Shown: piece after piece, positions 53,003 to 61,881 of the stretch | Numbering within the stretch: the stretch's first letter is position 1 | Layout of the letters: every line of letters starts with the position of its first letter | Source of the DNA: an uncultured Spirochaetia bacterium | Lineage (GTDB): Bacteria > Spirochaetota > Spirochaetia > CAKZLE01 | Length of the DNA stretch: 64,000 nt | NCBI GenBank assembly: GCA_937125225.1 | Contig: CAKZLE010000014.1 | Location: 1 to 64,000, forward strand | Reading direction: 5' to 3' | Translations under genes and position numbers: made by a program | Notes under the pieces: generated by a model | Databases searched by the model: none | Told to the model about the DNA's origin: nothing | What the model saw: the letters and a program-made list of their open reading frames with translations, nothing else

Positions 53003-54043
53003 CTAGGAATCTCGAAATCTCGTGAGCATCGATAACAGTTCGACCCTTGCAGGAGAGTCGTCAAACAGCTCTTTGATCTCAGCTACTGACTCCTCAAGTA
53101 GTGCAAGTGCCCGCTTCTCAGCTCGATCGACGGCACCACTTTCTAAGAGCAATTCTATAAGCTCTTCGATCTCTGAGTGAGCCTTTTCAATACCTTTCTC
53201 TCTAGCGATCTTGAAGATCGAGAGAAGGTACTCCAGTTTCTGGGGATTCTCCTTGAGAAAGAGGATGATCGGAAGACTCTTCTTGTTCTCTACGATATCA
53301 TCTCCTCTATGCTTTCCAGGATTACCGACTCTCAAGTTGATCACATCATCTTTTATCTGGAAGCCGACTCCGATCTTTTCAGCTAGTATACCGGCTCTCC
53401 TGATGATCTGTTGATCATCTGTGGCAGTGATAGCGCCAATCTCAGCACTCATTCCAGCAAGACAACCGGTCTTGAACCGGCACATCTGTTCATACTCCTC
53501 TACAGAGGGGATCATCTCAGGATGTCTATGCCAAGTAATATCAAGTCCCTGTCCAAAGTGGACTCTTCGGAGATACTTCGAATAGACCTGATAGATCTGC
53601 AACCGTTTCGCATCGGTGATATCAGCAGCATCAAGAGCAGAGGTAGGGAGATAATACAGAAGATTCCCGGCATTTATCGCAATATCGATACCATGAGTGA
53701 TATAGGCAGCAGGGGCGCCCCGACGGTATTCTGAGGCATCTTCAATATCATCGATGATAAGAGACCCATTATGTGGAAGCTCAACGACAGTCACCAGACT
53801 GTAGGCTTTCTCTGCAGCTTCCTGGGAACCCAATATCTCAGCAATAAGGACCATGAGAAGAGGTCTCCAACGTTTCCCCCCAGAGGAAAGGAGCTCTTTT
53901 GCCGGAAGGCAGAACTCATCATAGGTCTGAGCAGTCGGATTATCCATTATTTGCTCGACGATCTGCTCTATCCATTCTGAAGAACAATGGTCGGGCAATA
54001 CTCTCTCGATCTCTTTTTCAATTCGGTCTAAACGGTTTTGCAT
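53003..54043 (-). CDS. Polyprenyl (geranylgeranyl/farnesyl) diphosphate synthase
   Basis: A 346-residue trans-prenyltransferase. GGKRWRP (substrate), the first Asp-rich motif DDIED, and a second QIKDDVINL where the usual DDxxD has Asn last. It elongates allylic diphosphates with IPP for quinone or undecaprenyl-type lipids. The frame continues upstream to a TTG at 54079, but that TTG is the beginning of the -35 box TTGACA; with TATGCT 6 nt before the ATG at 54043, the ATG is taken as start of a leaderless message. Confidence 0.88.
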   Translation of the reverse strand: MQNRLDRIEKEIERVLPDHCSSEWIEQIVEQIMDNPTAQTYDEFCLPAKELLSSGGKRWRPLLMVLIAEILGSQEAAEKAYSLVTVVELPHNGSLIIDDIEDASEYRRGAPAAYITHGIDIAINAGNLLYYLPTSALDAADITDAKRLQIYQVYSKYLRRVHFGQGLDITWHRHPEMIPSVEEYEQMCRFKTGCLAGMSAEIGAITATDDQQIIRRAGILAEKIGVGFQIKDDVINLRVGNPGKHRGDDIVENKKSLPIILFLKENPQKLEYLLSIFKIAREKGIEKAHSEIEELIELLLESGAVDRAEKRALALLEESVAEIKELFDDSPARVELLSMLTRFRDS

Positions 54044-54049
54044 ATCGCA

Positions 54050-54079
54050 AGCATAGGAGGGTTCTTGCTGTTCTGTCAA
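54050..54079 (-). promoter_or_regulatory. Promoter for leaderless prenyl synthase mRNA
   Basis: On the minus strand: consensus TTGACA (54079-54074), 18-nt spacer, TATGCT (54055-54050), then 6 nt to the ATG at 54043. Confidence 0.55.
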
Positions 54080-54180
54080 GAATAGCGGGTATTTTTTTCA
54101 CAGTAAGACCCACTCCTGTCAGAGTTGCACATTAAGCCTAGGTAAAACCCTGAATAAGAGTCATCACGAGCAGGAAAAGT

Positions 54181-54196
54181 TGGCACGGGGTTTGCT
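54181..54196 (+). promoter_or_regulatory. Sigma-54 promoter of a candidate small RNA
   Basis: TGGCACGGGGTTTGCT, with GG at 54182-54183 and GC at 54194-54195, 10 nt apart: a full match to TGGCACG-N4-TTGCW and of the same quality as the two psp promoters. No RTGGTN-N5-TACCAY palindrome is seen in the 120 nt upstream, so its activator may not be PspF. Confidence 0.88.
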
Positions 54197-54206
54197 TTAT
54201 AAATAG

Positions 54207-54310
54207 TACAAAGCAGTTTTATTTTTTTCATAAACTCCTCTATGTTTAGGCGGTTGATTCGAAAACCTCTCTCCCTCCCTCCCCCCTCTTCGAATCAACC
54301 GTCACTTTTT
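54207..54310 (+). ncRNA. Candidate sigma-54-dependent small RNA with C/U-rich loop
   Basis: From the expected start (about 54207) to the terminator U-run (54306-54310) is about 104 nt with no plausible ORF. The 3' half is a stem of 13 perfect pairs, CGGTTGATTCGAA (54251-54263) with TTCGAATCAACCG (54289-54301), extended by G-U and G-C pairs below (54250/54302 and 54249/54303). Its 25-nt loop (54264-54288) is A-A then only C and U, with core CTCCCTCCCTCCCCCC, complementary to GGAGG-type ribosome sites. The hairpin doubles as intrinsic terminator. It ends about 20 nt before the -10 box of rlmE. Role inferred: stress-induced RNA that could mask ribosome sites or titrate a protein that binds C-rich RNA. 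Confidence 0.62.
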
Positions 54311-54341
54311 ATATTCTACTAAATCGTGCTATACTCTCCCT

Positions 54342-54944
54342 ATGGGAAAAAACAGAGAACAAGCAGATCATTATACGAAGAAAGCAAAAAAAGAGGGATA
54401 CCCCGCTCGCTCGGTCTACAAGCTCGAAGAGATACAACAAAAATTTCATATGATTAAACCTGGAGATAAGGTCCTGGATATTGGGGCGGCTCCTGGGAGC
54501 TGGACTCTTTATACCCACAGGAAACTGATCAAGGGGACAGGCTCAATCGTATCAGTGGACTTGAAGCCTCTTGAACTCAATCCATTACCTCCAACGGTAA
54601 CACCGTTGATCGGTGATGCTTTCAGTGAGGAGAACCTGAAAGTCATGACAGAACTTGGACCATATGACTGTATCATCAGTGATGCCGCTCCTGCGACCAC
54701 AGGGATCCGTTCAGTCGATACGATGAAGTCTCAGGGACTTGCAGAGTCTGTCGTCTATGTAGCACAATCACAGCTTAAGACTCATGGGAATCTGGTAATC
54801 AAGATCTTTCAGGGGGGTGGGGAGCAGGAGGTCATCAAGAATATGAGGACTATTTTCGCAAAGGTCAAGCCCCTCAAACCCAAAGCCTGTCGTAACGAAT
54901 CATTCGAGTTATTCCTTGTAGGTCTAGATAAGTTGGAGAGCTGA
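54342..54944 (+). CDS. rlmE: 23S rRNA (uridine-2552-2'-O)-methyltransferase
   Basis: A 200-residue RrmJ/FtsJ-family enzyme methylating U2552 of 23S rRNA late in 50S assembly. SAM motif LDIGAAPGSWT, D of the K-D-K-E tetrad in SDAAPATTG, K in NLVIKIFQGG and E in NESFELFLV; the first K is in YPARSVYKL. It has no ribosome site; TATACT (54330-54335) lies 6 nt before the ATG. It starts 32 nt after the end of the candidate small RNA; the pncA gene follows after 1 nt. Confidence 0.93.
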   Translation: MGKNREQADHYTKKAKKEGYPARSVYKLEEIQQKFHMIKPGDKVLDIGAAPGSWTLYTHRKLIKGTGSIVSVDLKPLELNPLPPTVTPLIGDAFSEENLKVMTELGPYDCIISDAAPATTGIRSVDTMKSQGLAESVVYVAQSQLKTHGNLVIKIFQGGGEQEVIKNMRTIFAKVKPLKPKACRNESFELFLVGLDKLES

Positions 54945-54945
54945 T

Positions 54946-55563
54946 ATGAGAGAAGACCATGCACTACTCATCATTGATATACAGAATGATTTCTGTCTAG
55001 GTGGCCCTCTGGAGGTACCTGGAGCAGAGCAGATCGTAGAGCCGGTTAACCGGCTCATGAGAGAGTATTCTTGCGTGGTCGCGACTCAGGATTGGCATCC
55101 TGAGAATCACTTCTCATTCCTATCAGAACATCCAGGAGAGGCTCCGTTCACTAGCATCCGATGGAGAGACAGTGAACAGGTAATCTGGCCAGATCATTGT
55201 ATCGCTGGTTCAGCAGGAGCTGACTTTCAGGCAGACCTTGATACCGAGCACATAGATCTGATTCTCAGAAAAGGGACCAACCCTAATATTGACTCCTATT
55301 CAGCCTTCTATGAAAATGACAAGGTGACGATTACAGGCCTAGCAGGATATTTCCGAGAGAGAGGTATCACCACGATCGATATCTGTGGACTTGCAGCAGA
55401 TGTCTGCGTCTTCTATACCGCTGTCGATGCTCGGAGAGAGGGATTCTCAGTCAATGTCCTACTGAATGCTGTCAGAGGGATCAATAACCCGGTAGGAACA
55501 TTGAGATCAAGATATGATCAGATGAGAGAGCTCTCAATAAACTTGATAGAGAAACAGGGTTGA
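54946..55563 (+). CDS. pncA: Nicotinamidase / pyrazinamidase
   Basis: A 205-residue isochorismatase-fold amidase converting nicotinamide to nicotinate for NAD salvage. Triad: D11 in IIDIQNDF, Lys in LRKGTN, Cys in AADVCVFYTA; the metal-binding DWHPENH (D, H, H) is present. One nt separates it from rlmE, so the two share a message. Confidence 0.93.
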   Translation: MREDHALLIIDIQNDFCLGGPLEVPGAEQIVEPVNRLMREYSCVVATQDWHPENHFSFLSEHPGEAPFTSIRWRDSEQVIWPDHCIAGSAGADFQADLDTEHIDLILRKGTNPNIDSYSAFYENDKVTITGLAGYFRERGITTIDICGLAADVCVFYTAVDARREGFSVNVLLNAVRGINNPVGTLRSRYDQMRELSINLIEKQG

Positions 55564-55605
55564 TATTCATCAACCCTGCCTTGCTCGATCTTTCCGAATA
55601 GATAA

Positions 55606-57609
55606 TTATGATAACTTAATGATCATGGGAGAGACTGCACGGATGCTGATCTTCTGGGAGACCTCTTCCCCTGAAAGTAGTTCGAGACCACTTAGGCCAC
55701 AAAGATCGATACTCATCTCGTCTCTATTGAAATTGAGGATGAATAACCATGTGTTCTCACCATCTACTCTTTTAGTGACTTCGACACCGAGAGGAGTCTT
55801 CAAGACCGGTTCGATACCATGGTCATAACAGACTTTCTCAAGGAACCTTCTTAAATAGGTAGGTTCCGGTCTAGTCCCTACATACCAGGACTGTCCCTTC
55901 TCATAATCATAACAGGTGACAGCTGGTTCACCTTCAAGGTAGTCCTCTGTAAAACTAGCATAGGCCTGGGCACCTTTCAATCTGATCAACTCTGTCCACA
56001 TCGTCACTTTACTTGACTGCAGAGCATCGGTGATCCCATTGAACATGTGACTCTCTAATGGATTGAACTCCTCAATAGAGATCCCGAGGATATCTGCCAA
56101 AGGTCCAGGATACCCGTTCTCGAAAACTGCATCCTCTTCATCTACGATCCCACTGAAGAAGCTGGTGATGAAGACACCACCAGAAGCTACGAATCGTTTG
56201 ACTGACTCTGCCATCGAGGGTTTGACCATATAAGACAAGGGTGCGATGACCAGTTCGTATTGAGAGATATCGCTGTCCTGGAATACAAAATCGACTCCGA
56301 TATTAGCATCATAACACGCTGTATAGTAGTCTAGGATCATATCCCGATACTTCACTGCGCAACTTGGTCCAGGTTCGTATTCTACTGCCCACCAGTTGTC
56401 ATAATCATACATGATAGCAACCTGATTCTTCACTTCACTACCAGATATATCGGTATGGGCTTTGAGCTCTTCTCCAATCTCTACAACCTCTTTGTAGACT
56501 CTCGAGTTCTCATCACCAGTATGGGTGATGCAGGCCGAATGGAATTTCTCAGCCCCACGTCGGGATTGTCTCCACTGGAAGTACATGACCCCCTCACTAC
56601 CATGTCCGATAGACTGCAGGCTATACAGCCTGTTCAGACCAGGGTATTTGACCGTGTTTATATCTCTCCAGTTCACCTGTGAGGGAGACTGTTCCATGAG
56701 TATGAAAGGTTTCCCATCAGCGAGACCTCTCATCAAGTCATGGTCGATGGCATTCTTTGCAGGATGGACCCCAGTCGCAGGATTCGGATAGGAGTCCCAA
56801 GAGATCACATCGATCTCCTTTGCCCATTTCACATAATCAAGAGGCTTCCAATCGAGCATGAAGTTCGTCGTGATAGGGATATCAGGTGACATCTCTCTGA
56901 TGATCTTCTTCTCGATCATAAAACAGTTGAGAACACTATCAGACATGAATCGTTGATAATCCAATACCTGACCTGGGTTATGTTGGGTTGTTGTCTGCCT
57001 TGGAGGCATCACATCTTCCCAGTTATGATACCACTGACTCCAAAAAGAGGTCCCCCAGGAACCATTGAGTCTATCCAGAGTCCCATATCGTTCTTTGAGC
57101 CAGACACGGAACTCAGCAGCACAAGTATCACAGAAGCATTCTCGGACATGGCAGGTATACTCATTGTTTATATGCCACATGACCAGTGCAGGATGATCCT
57201 TATAGCGATTGACTATCGTGGTAACCAGCTCTTTGGTCAGGTTGTGGTAGGAGGGGCTGTTCGGACAGTAGGTCTGTCTTGAGCCATACCACAACCTGTT
57301 TCCCTGTTTATCGACAGGAAAGATATCTGGATGATCCTTATAGGCCCAGGGTGGTACCGATGCGGTCGCAGTCGCCAAGTCTACAAAGATACCATTCTCA
57401 TGGCAAAGATCAAGGATCTCATCAAGCCAGGTGAAATCATACACACCCTCTTTTGACTGAAGTCTTGCCCAACTGAAGATACCAATAGATACCAGATTCA
57501 CCTGCGCCTTCTTCATCAAGCGCATATCATCTTCCCAATATGTCTTTTCCCACTGTTCCGGATTATAATCACCACCATAGGTGAAACCGTTTATCGTCTC
57601 TTTCAACAT
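55606..57609 (-). CDS. Glycoside hydrolase family 42 beta-galactosidase
   Basis: A 667-residue GH42 enzyme: GGDYNPEQW at the N-terminus, acid/base Glu in WHINNEYTCH, nucleophile Glu in LMEQSPSQVNW, and the Cys cluster CFCDTC in the TIM barrel. No signal peptide, so it hydrolyses imported beta-galactosides. It is the last gene of an operon with SBP and two permeases; the ABC ATPase is not in the operon, so a shared one is presumably used. Confidence 0.93.
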   Translation of the reverse strand: MLKETINGFTYGGDYNPEQWEKTYWEDDMRLMKKAQVNLVSIGIFSWARLQSKEGVYDFTWLDEILDLCHENGIFVDLATATASVPPWAYKDHPDIFPVDKQGNRLWYGSRQTYCPNSPSYHNLTKELVTTIVNRYKDHPALVMWHINNEYTCHVRECFCDTCAAEFRVWLKERYGTLDRLNGSWGTSFWSQWYHNWEDVMPPRQTTTQHNPGQVLDYQRFMSDSVLNCFMIEKKIIREMSPDIPITTNFMLDWKPLDYVKWAKEIDVISWDSYPNPATGVHPAKNAIDHDLMRGLADGKPFILMEQSPSQVNWRDINTVKYPGLNRLYSLQSIGHGSEGVMYFQWRQSRRGAEKFHSACITHTGDENSRVYKEVVEIGEELKAHTDISGSEVKNQVAIMYDYDNWWAVEYEPGPSCAVKYRDMILDYYTACYDANIGVDFVFQDSDISQYELVIAPLSYMVKPSMAESVKRFVASGGVFITSFFSGIVDEEDAVFENGYPGPLADILGISIEEFNPLESHMFNGITDALQSSKVTMWTELIRLKGAQAYASFTEDYLEGEPAVTCYDYEKGQSWYVGTRPEPTYLRRFLEKVCYDHGIEPVLKTPLGVEVTKRVDGENTWLFILNFNRDEMSIDLCGLSGLELLSGEEVSQKISIRAVSPMIIKLS

Positions 57610-57651
57610 GTCCTTATCCTATTCCTGTAAAAGTATATAGTATGAATTATA

Positions 57652-58491
57652 CTACTTATTCGATCCCATTGTCAGACCCTGAATAAAATATCTTTGAAGC
57701 GCTACGAATATGATGATCGTTGGAATAGCTGCAAGTAGTGCCCCAGCAGTGATGACAGTCCAATCCATGACATACTGGCCCTGTAGTTTTGCGAGTCCTG
57801 CAGTGACCGGCATCAGTTTCTCGGACCTCAGCAGAATCAAGGCCCATATATAATCATTGAATATCCAGGTGAATTCCAAGGTAGCTACAGCTGCCATCGC
57901 CGGAATTACAAGAGGCATGATTATCTTTGAATAGATCGTGAAATCATTACACCCATCAATACGTGCTGCTTCAGATACTGAATCAGGAATCGTAACCATA
58001 TAGTTTCTTAACACAAATGTACAGAATCCAAGTTGGAACGCTGTATGAATTCCAATCAACGCCCAGTAACTATCATAGATACCGAACGCTTCGGTGAGTC
58101 GAAAGACTGGCAGTAGAAGGATCTGAAACGGTAGCATCATACCACCGACGAAAATACCCAAGATGACATTCCTTCCTTTGAACTTATACTTTGCAAGCGC
58201 AAATGCAGATAGTGTCGAGAGAAATAAAGTCAGAACCAATGAAGGTACGGTGATGATAAAACTGTTTGGAAGGTACTGTTTGAGGTTACCTCTCTGCCAT
58301 GCGGCAACGAAACTATCGAATTTCAGTGTCTTTGGTAATGAGAGAAACCCATAGGTCATGATCTCATCATTAGATCTGAAGGATGTCATGATCGATGTGA
58401 TGAACGGGATCATCCAGATCACGACACCAAGGATGAGTAGCACATAGATGAGTATCTTCGAGATATGTCTGTTCGTTCTTACAGATTGCAT
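57652..58491 (-). CDS. Carbohydrate ABC transporter permease (MalG-like)
   Basis: A 279-residue inner-membrane permease with six helices and the EAA loop VSEAARIDGCNDFTIYSKIIMPL that docks the ATPase. It pairs with the MalF-like permease 11 nt upstream. The GH42 gene downstream suggests galacto-oligosaccharides as cargo. Confidence 0.92.
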   Translation of the reverse strand: MQSVRTNRHISKILIYVLLILGVVIWMIPFITSIMTSFRSNDEIMTYGFLSLPKTLKFDSFVAAWQRGNLKQYLPNSFIITVPSLVLTLFLSTLSAFALAKYKFKGRNVILGIFVGGMMLPFQILLLPVFRLTEAFGIYDSYWALIGIHTAFQLGFCTFVLRNYMVTIPDSVSEAARIDGCNDFTIYSKIIMPLVIPAMAAVATLEFTWIFNDYIWALILLRSEKLMPVTAGLAKLQGQYVMDWTVITAGALLAAIPTIIIFVALQRYFIQGLTMGSNK

Positions 58492-58502
58492 ACTACTCCC
58501 CT

Positions 58503-59390
58503 TTAGTTCTCTTCCTGCATGACGACACGCAGGTAGAAGATGATGAATATCAGACTGATCATGAAGAGGATCACTGATATTGCTGCTCCATAGCCCATCT
58601 TGTAGTTATTGAATGATTCGATATACATGAAGTTCGCCAATACACTCGTCCGATTATATGGACCCCCTCTCGTCATGACAGAGACCAGATCGAAGGCACG
58701 CAATGAATCTATGATACTGATGACTACCACTACTACGGTCATCGGGCGAAGTTGTGGGAGGATCACATGAACAAAGGATTGCCACTTGTTCGCACCATCG
58801 ATCAAAGACGCTTCAACCAGAAATGGATCTACACTCTGCAGACCAGCCAAATAGAGGATCATGACGTATCCGACCTGTCTCCATATCGCTACGGTAATGA
58901 CTGAGCCCAATGCATATGTTGGATCACTAAGCCATCCCTGAGCCATATGCTCTAGACCGACTGCCTCTAAGACAGCATTGAATAGTCCCTGTGTCGGATT
59001 ATAGAGCCAGGACCAGATCAGTCCACAGACGACTAGAGAGAGAACCATTGGAGAATAGAATAGTGCTTTGAAGATCTTTGATCCCCTGATGTCCCTGTTG
59101 AGAGCCATTGCCAGAGCAAGTCCCAGAATCACCGGGATAGTGATGAAGAAGGCTATCCATACAAAGTTATTCTTCAATGAGATGAAGAACACCGGATCAT
59201 CGAATAACTTCCGATAGTTCTTTATCCCGATGAACGATGGAGCTGATAGACCATCCCACTTGGTGAGGCTCAAAAAGAATGTGTAGAGCATCGGCCCGAT
59301 GACCCACACGAGATAGATAAGTAATGGCACAGCAAGGAATAACCATGGAGCCCATGGATTATATAGTTTTGCTTTCTTTGTCTTTCCCAT
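58503..59390 (-). CDS. Carbohydrate ABC transporter permease (MalF/UgpA-like)
   Basis: A 295-residue permease with six helices and an EAA loop VEASLIDGANKWQSFVHVILPQL. The ATG at 59390 has AGGTG at 5-6 nt; an ATG 15 nt upstream lacks one. Lies between the substrate-binding protein and MalG-like permease genes. Confidence 0.92.
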   Translation of the reverse strand: MGKTKKAKLYNPWAPWLFLAVPLLIYLVWVIGPMLYTFFLSLTKWDGLSAPSFIGIKNYRKLFDDPVFFISLKNNFVWIAFFITIPVILGLALAMALNRDIRGSKIFKALFYSPMVLSLVVCGLIWSWLYNPTQGLFNAVLEAVGLEHMAQGWLSDPTYALGSVITVAIWRQVGYVMILYLAGLQSVDPFLVEASLIDGANKWQSFVHVILPQLRPMTVVVVVISIIDSLRAFDLVSVMTRGGPYNRTSVLANFMYIESFNNYKMGYGAAISVILFMISLIFIIFYLRVVMQEEN

Positions 59391-59457
59391 ATTACACCTA
59401 TACATAGTTATAGGGAGCAGAGCACCTGCTCCCTATAGAGATTGTTTCTTATGTTAC

Positions 59458-60735
59458 CTATTGAGCGAATACTTCTTGTCGAACCTCTTCGAGTCGACCA
59501 CAGATTCTATCGATATCTGCTGCTGAGTGATTGTCCCAGAATTCCATGAATGCATTCATACCCTCATCAGCCATCTCAGGAGTTGTATCTCTATCATAGA
59601 ATTGAGCTACGAAGTCTGAGCTGTTGATCATATCGATACCTTTCTGCTGTGATGCATTGAACATACTTGTATCGACATCACCGTTCGTAGGTAGTCGTCC
59701 GAGTTCACTTGCATTGAATTCCTGTGCTGCCTTAGAACCGAATTTTGCAAGAAGTTTCTTAGCCTCTTCAGGATTCTGTGAGTTTGCAGCGATGAAATAA
59801 CCATCAGTAGGAGCATCTTCACCTACAGGTATTGAAGCATCGATGATAGGGAATCTGAAGAAGTCGATATCATCAGAGATCGTTGCTGGGACTGAGTCTC
59901 TGATGAAGTCTCCCATCAGATACATACCAGCACTCTCATCAGCCATGAAGGGAATAGCCTCTGCCCATGAATAGGCAGCAGGATTCTCGATGAAGTAGCC
60001 TTTTTCGATCATCATTCCCCATTTTTCGAATACGTCTTTGACTCTATCATCTGCATAACTCTCTTTTCCGAGCATCAGGTTGATATGGAACTCAGGTCCA
60101 TTGATTCGCATGTTGAGATAATCAAACCATGCAGCTGCAGTCCATCGGTACTTTGTTCCGATCGTGAAAGGAGCAATACCGTTATCAACAAGAGTCTCAC
60201 AGACATTCATGAGTTCATCCCATGTCTGTGGCTCTGTAAGTCCATATTTCTCGAATACACTTGGTCTATAGTATACAGCCCACCAGTACCATGAAGTTGG
60301 AAGGAAATACTGTTTCCCGTCAACAGAACTCATTGCCTGCCAACCCTTCGCATATGAATCATTCCATCCCTCTGATTCCCATACATCACTGATATCCATG
60401 ATCAGCCCCTTGTCTATGAAGAATCTAGCTCTGTTTCCAGCAAACCAGGTAAGTACATCTGGTGGGGTCGATGCTGTCAGATATGCTCTGATCGCTGTTT
60501 TAAAATCTTCATGAGCAATGATACTATGAACGACCTCAATATCACTATTTTCAGTCTCAAACTCGGCAACGAGAGCCTCATCTACCCGTCTTGGTTCCGG
60601 ATCACCATTCATTGAATTATAAATAACCATCGTCTGTTTTGATTCTACGACTGTTTCAGCTTGACCTCCACTGAATACAGGAAACGCAGTAATCATGAAT
60701 ACTACGACCATCAATACTAAACCTAACCTTTTCAT
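59458..60735 (-). CDS. Sugar ABC transporter substrate-binding protein
   Basis: A 425-residue family 1 solute-binding protein with a signal peptide (hydrophobic to about residue 20, then FSGGQAE). No lipobox Cys is seen, so it should be a free periplasmic protein. The sugar-binding region has SWYWWAVYYRPSVFEKYGL and PQTWDEL. It has an AAGGAGG ribosome site and a good promoter. First and probably most expressed gene of the operon; the divergent AraC regulator likely controls it. Confidence 0.92.
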   Translation of the reverse strand: MKRLGLVLMVVVFMITAFPVFSGGQAETVVESKQTMVIYNSMNGDPEPRRVDEALVAEFETENSDIEVVHSIIAHEDFKTAIRAYLTASTPPDVLTWFAGNRARFFIDKGLIMDISDVWESEGWNDSYAKGWQAMSSVDGKQYFLPTSWYWWAVYYRPSVFEKYGLTEPQTWDELMNVCETLVDNGIAPFTIGTKYRWTAAAWFDYLNMRINGPEFHINLMLGKESYADDRVKDVFEKWGMMIEKGYFIENPAAYSWAEAIPFMADESAGMYLMGDFIRDSVPATISDDIDFFRFPIIDASIPVGEDAPTDGYFIAANSQNPEEAKKLLAKFGSKAAQEFNASELGRLPTNGDVDTSMFNASQQKGIDMINSSDFVAQFYDRDTTPEMADEGMNAFMEFWDNHSAADIDRICGRLEEVRQEVFAQ

Positions 60736-60783
60736 TTCGTCCTCCTTGAATTTCTAACATCCTGTAAATATAAGGATATTAAT

Positions 60784-60811
60784 ATTATATACCACCATTC
60801 CACGCCGTCAA
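60784..60811 (-). promoter_or_regulatory. Promoter of the ABC importer/GH42 operon
   Basis: On the minus strand: TTGACG (60811-60806), 16-nt spacer, TATAAT (60789-60784). The rest of the 240-nt divergent gap is A/T-rich; no clear operator repeat was identified. Confidence 0.6.
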
Positions 60812-60975
60812 TGAAAGGATTTTTCTCGTTTTATCATTATTTTCATATTCAAACCTAAATACCAGCTTTAAAGCAGTTATAAAGATAGTACGAGTTTAAT
60901 ATTCTTATAGATTTCAGTTCGAAGACTGTATATTATGAAAAATAATTTGCAAAATATTCATAGTTATATTAAAAT

Positions 60976-61821
60976 ATGAATATGGAAAAGCATAATTACC
61001 AGTTCTCTATCCTTTCTGAACTTGAGAAACAACTCCCCTATTATCTTGTAGGGGCAGGAGCTATCTACGAACAGGAACCGATAGATCGGCCTTTTGGATA
61101 TCCCTATTTTCAATGGATCCAGTTTCTTGACGGTGAGGGAGAGGTCACTATCAATAAGGTGACCAAACAGGTGAAACCTGGAGAAGCTATACTCCTGTAT
61201 CCCAATGTGCCCCACAGCTATCACACAACAGCAGGATCCTGGACTGTCTCATGGTTCACCTTCGGAGGATCTCATATCATCCCCATGCTCCATACAGTTG
61301 GTCTTACAGAATCAGACTTCTTCACGATCTCTGATCCCATCGTCTTAGAGAACATGATTGAGAAGGCTCTTTTCATCCTGCAGTGTGACCAGCCTATGAA
61401 GGGCCTCGAAGCCTCCGCTCTTGTATACTCATTCATTCTTCGTCTCTACCGGTACGTCCACATCACTGGGGACGACTCCTTTGATGTGCAACATAATAGA
61501 TTACGACATGTCTTTGCCTATATCGAGCACAACTACAGGCTACCGATCACCATTGCAGAACTTGCTTCTGAGATTGATGTCTCTCCTCAGCATTTCTGTA
61601 TTCTTTTTAAAAAAGCTGTGAAATGCCGACCCTTTGAATACATAAATACTTTCAGAATAAACAAAAGTAAGTCTCTTCTCTGCGAGCATCCTGAAATGAG
61701 GATTTCTGAGATCGCGAAGTTAGTAGGCTACGATAGTGAAAGCTATTTCTGTTCGATCTTCAAACGGATCGAAGGGACCACCCCCAGGCGCTTCAGACAG
61801 CAGGAGAATGGTATCATCTAA
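60976..61821 (+). CDS. AraC family transcription regulator
   Basis: A 281-residue regulator: N-terminal cupin-type sugar-sensing domain (about 30-150, with PGEAILLYPNVPHSYH) and two C-terminal helix-turn-helix units (about 180-280, ending ISEIAKLVGYDSESYFCSIFKRIEGTTPRRFR). Divergent from the galactoside importer, so most likely its activator. Two ATGs are 6 nt apart; TATATT lies 5 nt before the first, without a ribosome site. Confidence 0.9.
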   Translation: MNMEKHNYQFSILSELEKQLPYYLVGAGAIYEQEPIDRPFGYPYFQWIQFLDGEGEVTINKVTKQVKPGEAILLYPNVPHSYHTTAGSWTVSWFTFGGSHIIPMLHTVGLTESDFFTISDPIVLENMIEKALFILQCDQPMKGLEASALVYSFILRLYRYVHITGDDSFDVQHNRLRHVFAYIEHNYRLPITIAELASEIDVSPQHFCILFKKAVKCRPFEYINTFRINKSKSLLCEHPEMRISEIAKLVGYDSESYFCSIFKRIEGTTPRRFRQQENGII

Positions 61822-61881
61822 TCATTGTTGCATATCAATATTTTTTTGCAACAAACATCCTCAAACATCTCTTTTACGTGT

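Noticed and set aside
54080-54180. PspF palindrome upstream of the third sigma-54 promoter
   Set aside because: No RTGGTN-N5-TACCAY is present; GGGTA and AGGTAAAACC segments do not fit the arms and spacer. PspF control of the small RNA is therefore not claimed.
54251-54301. tRNA-like TTCGAATC sequence
   Set aside because: TTCGAATC resembles a tRNA T-arm, but it forms one arm of a perfect 13-bp hairpin with a C/U loop; there is no acceptor stem, D-arm or anticodon arm.
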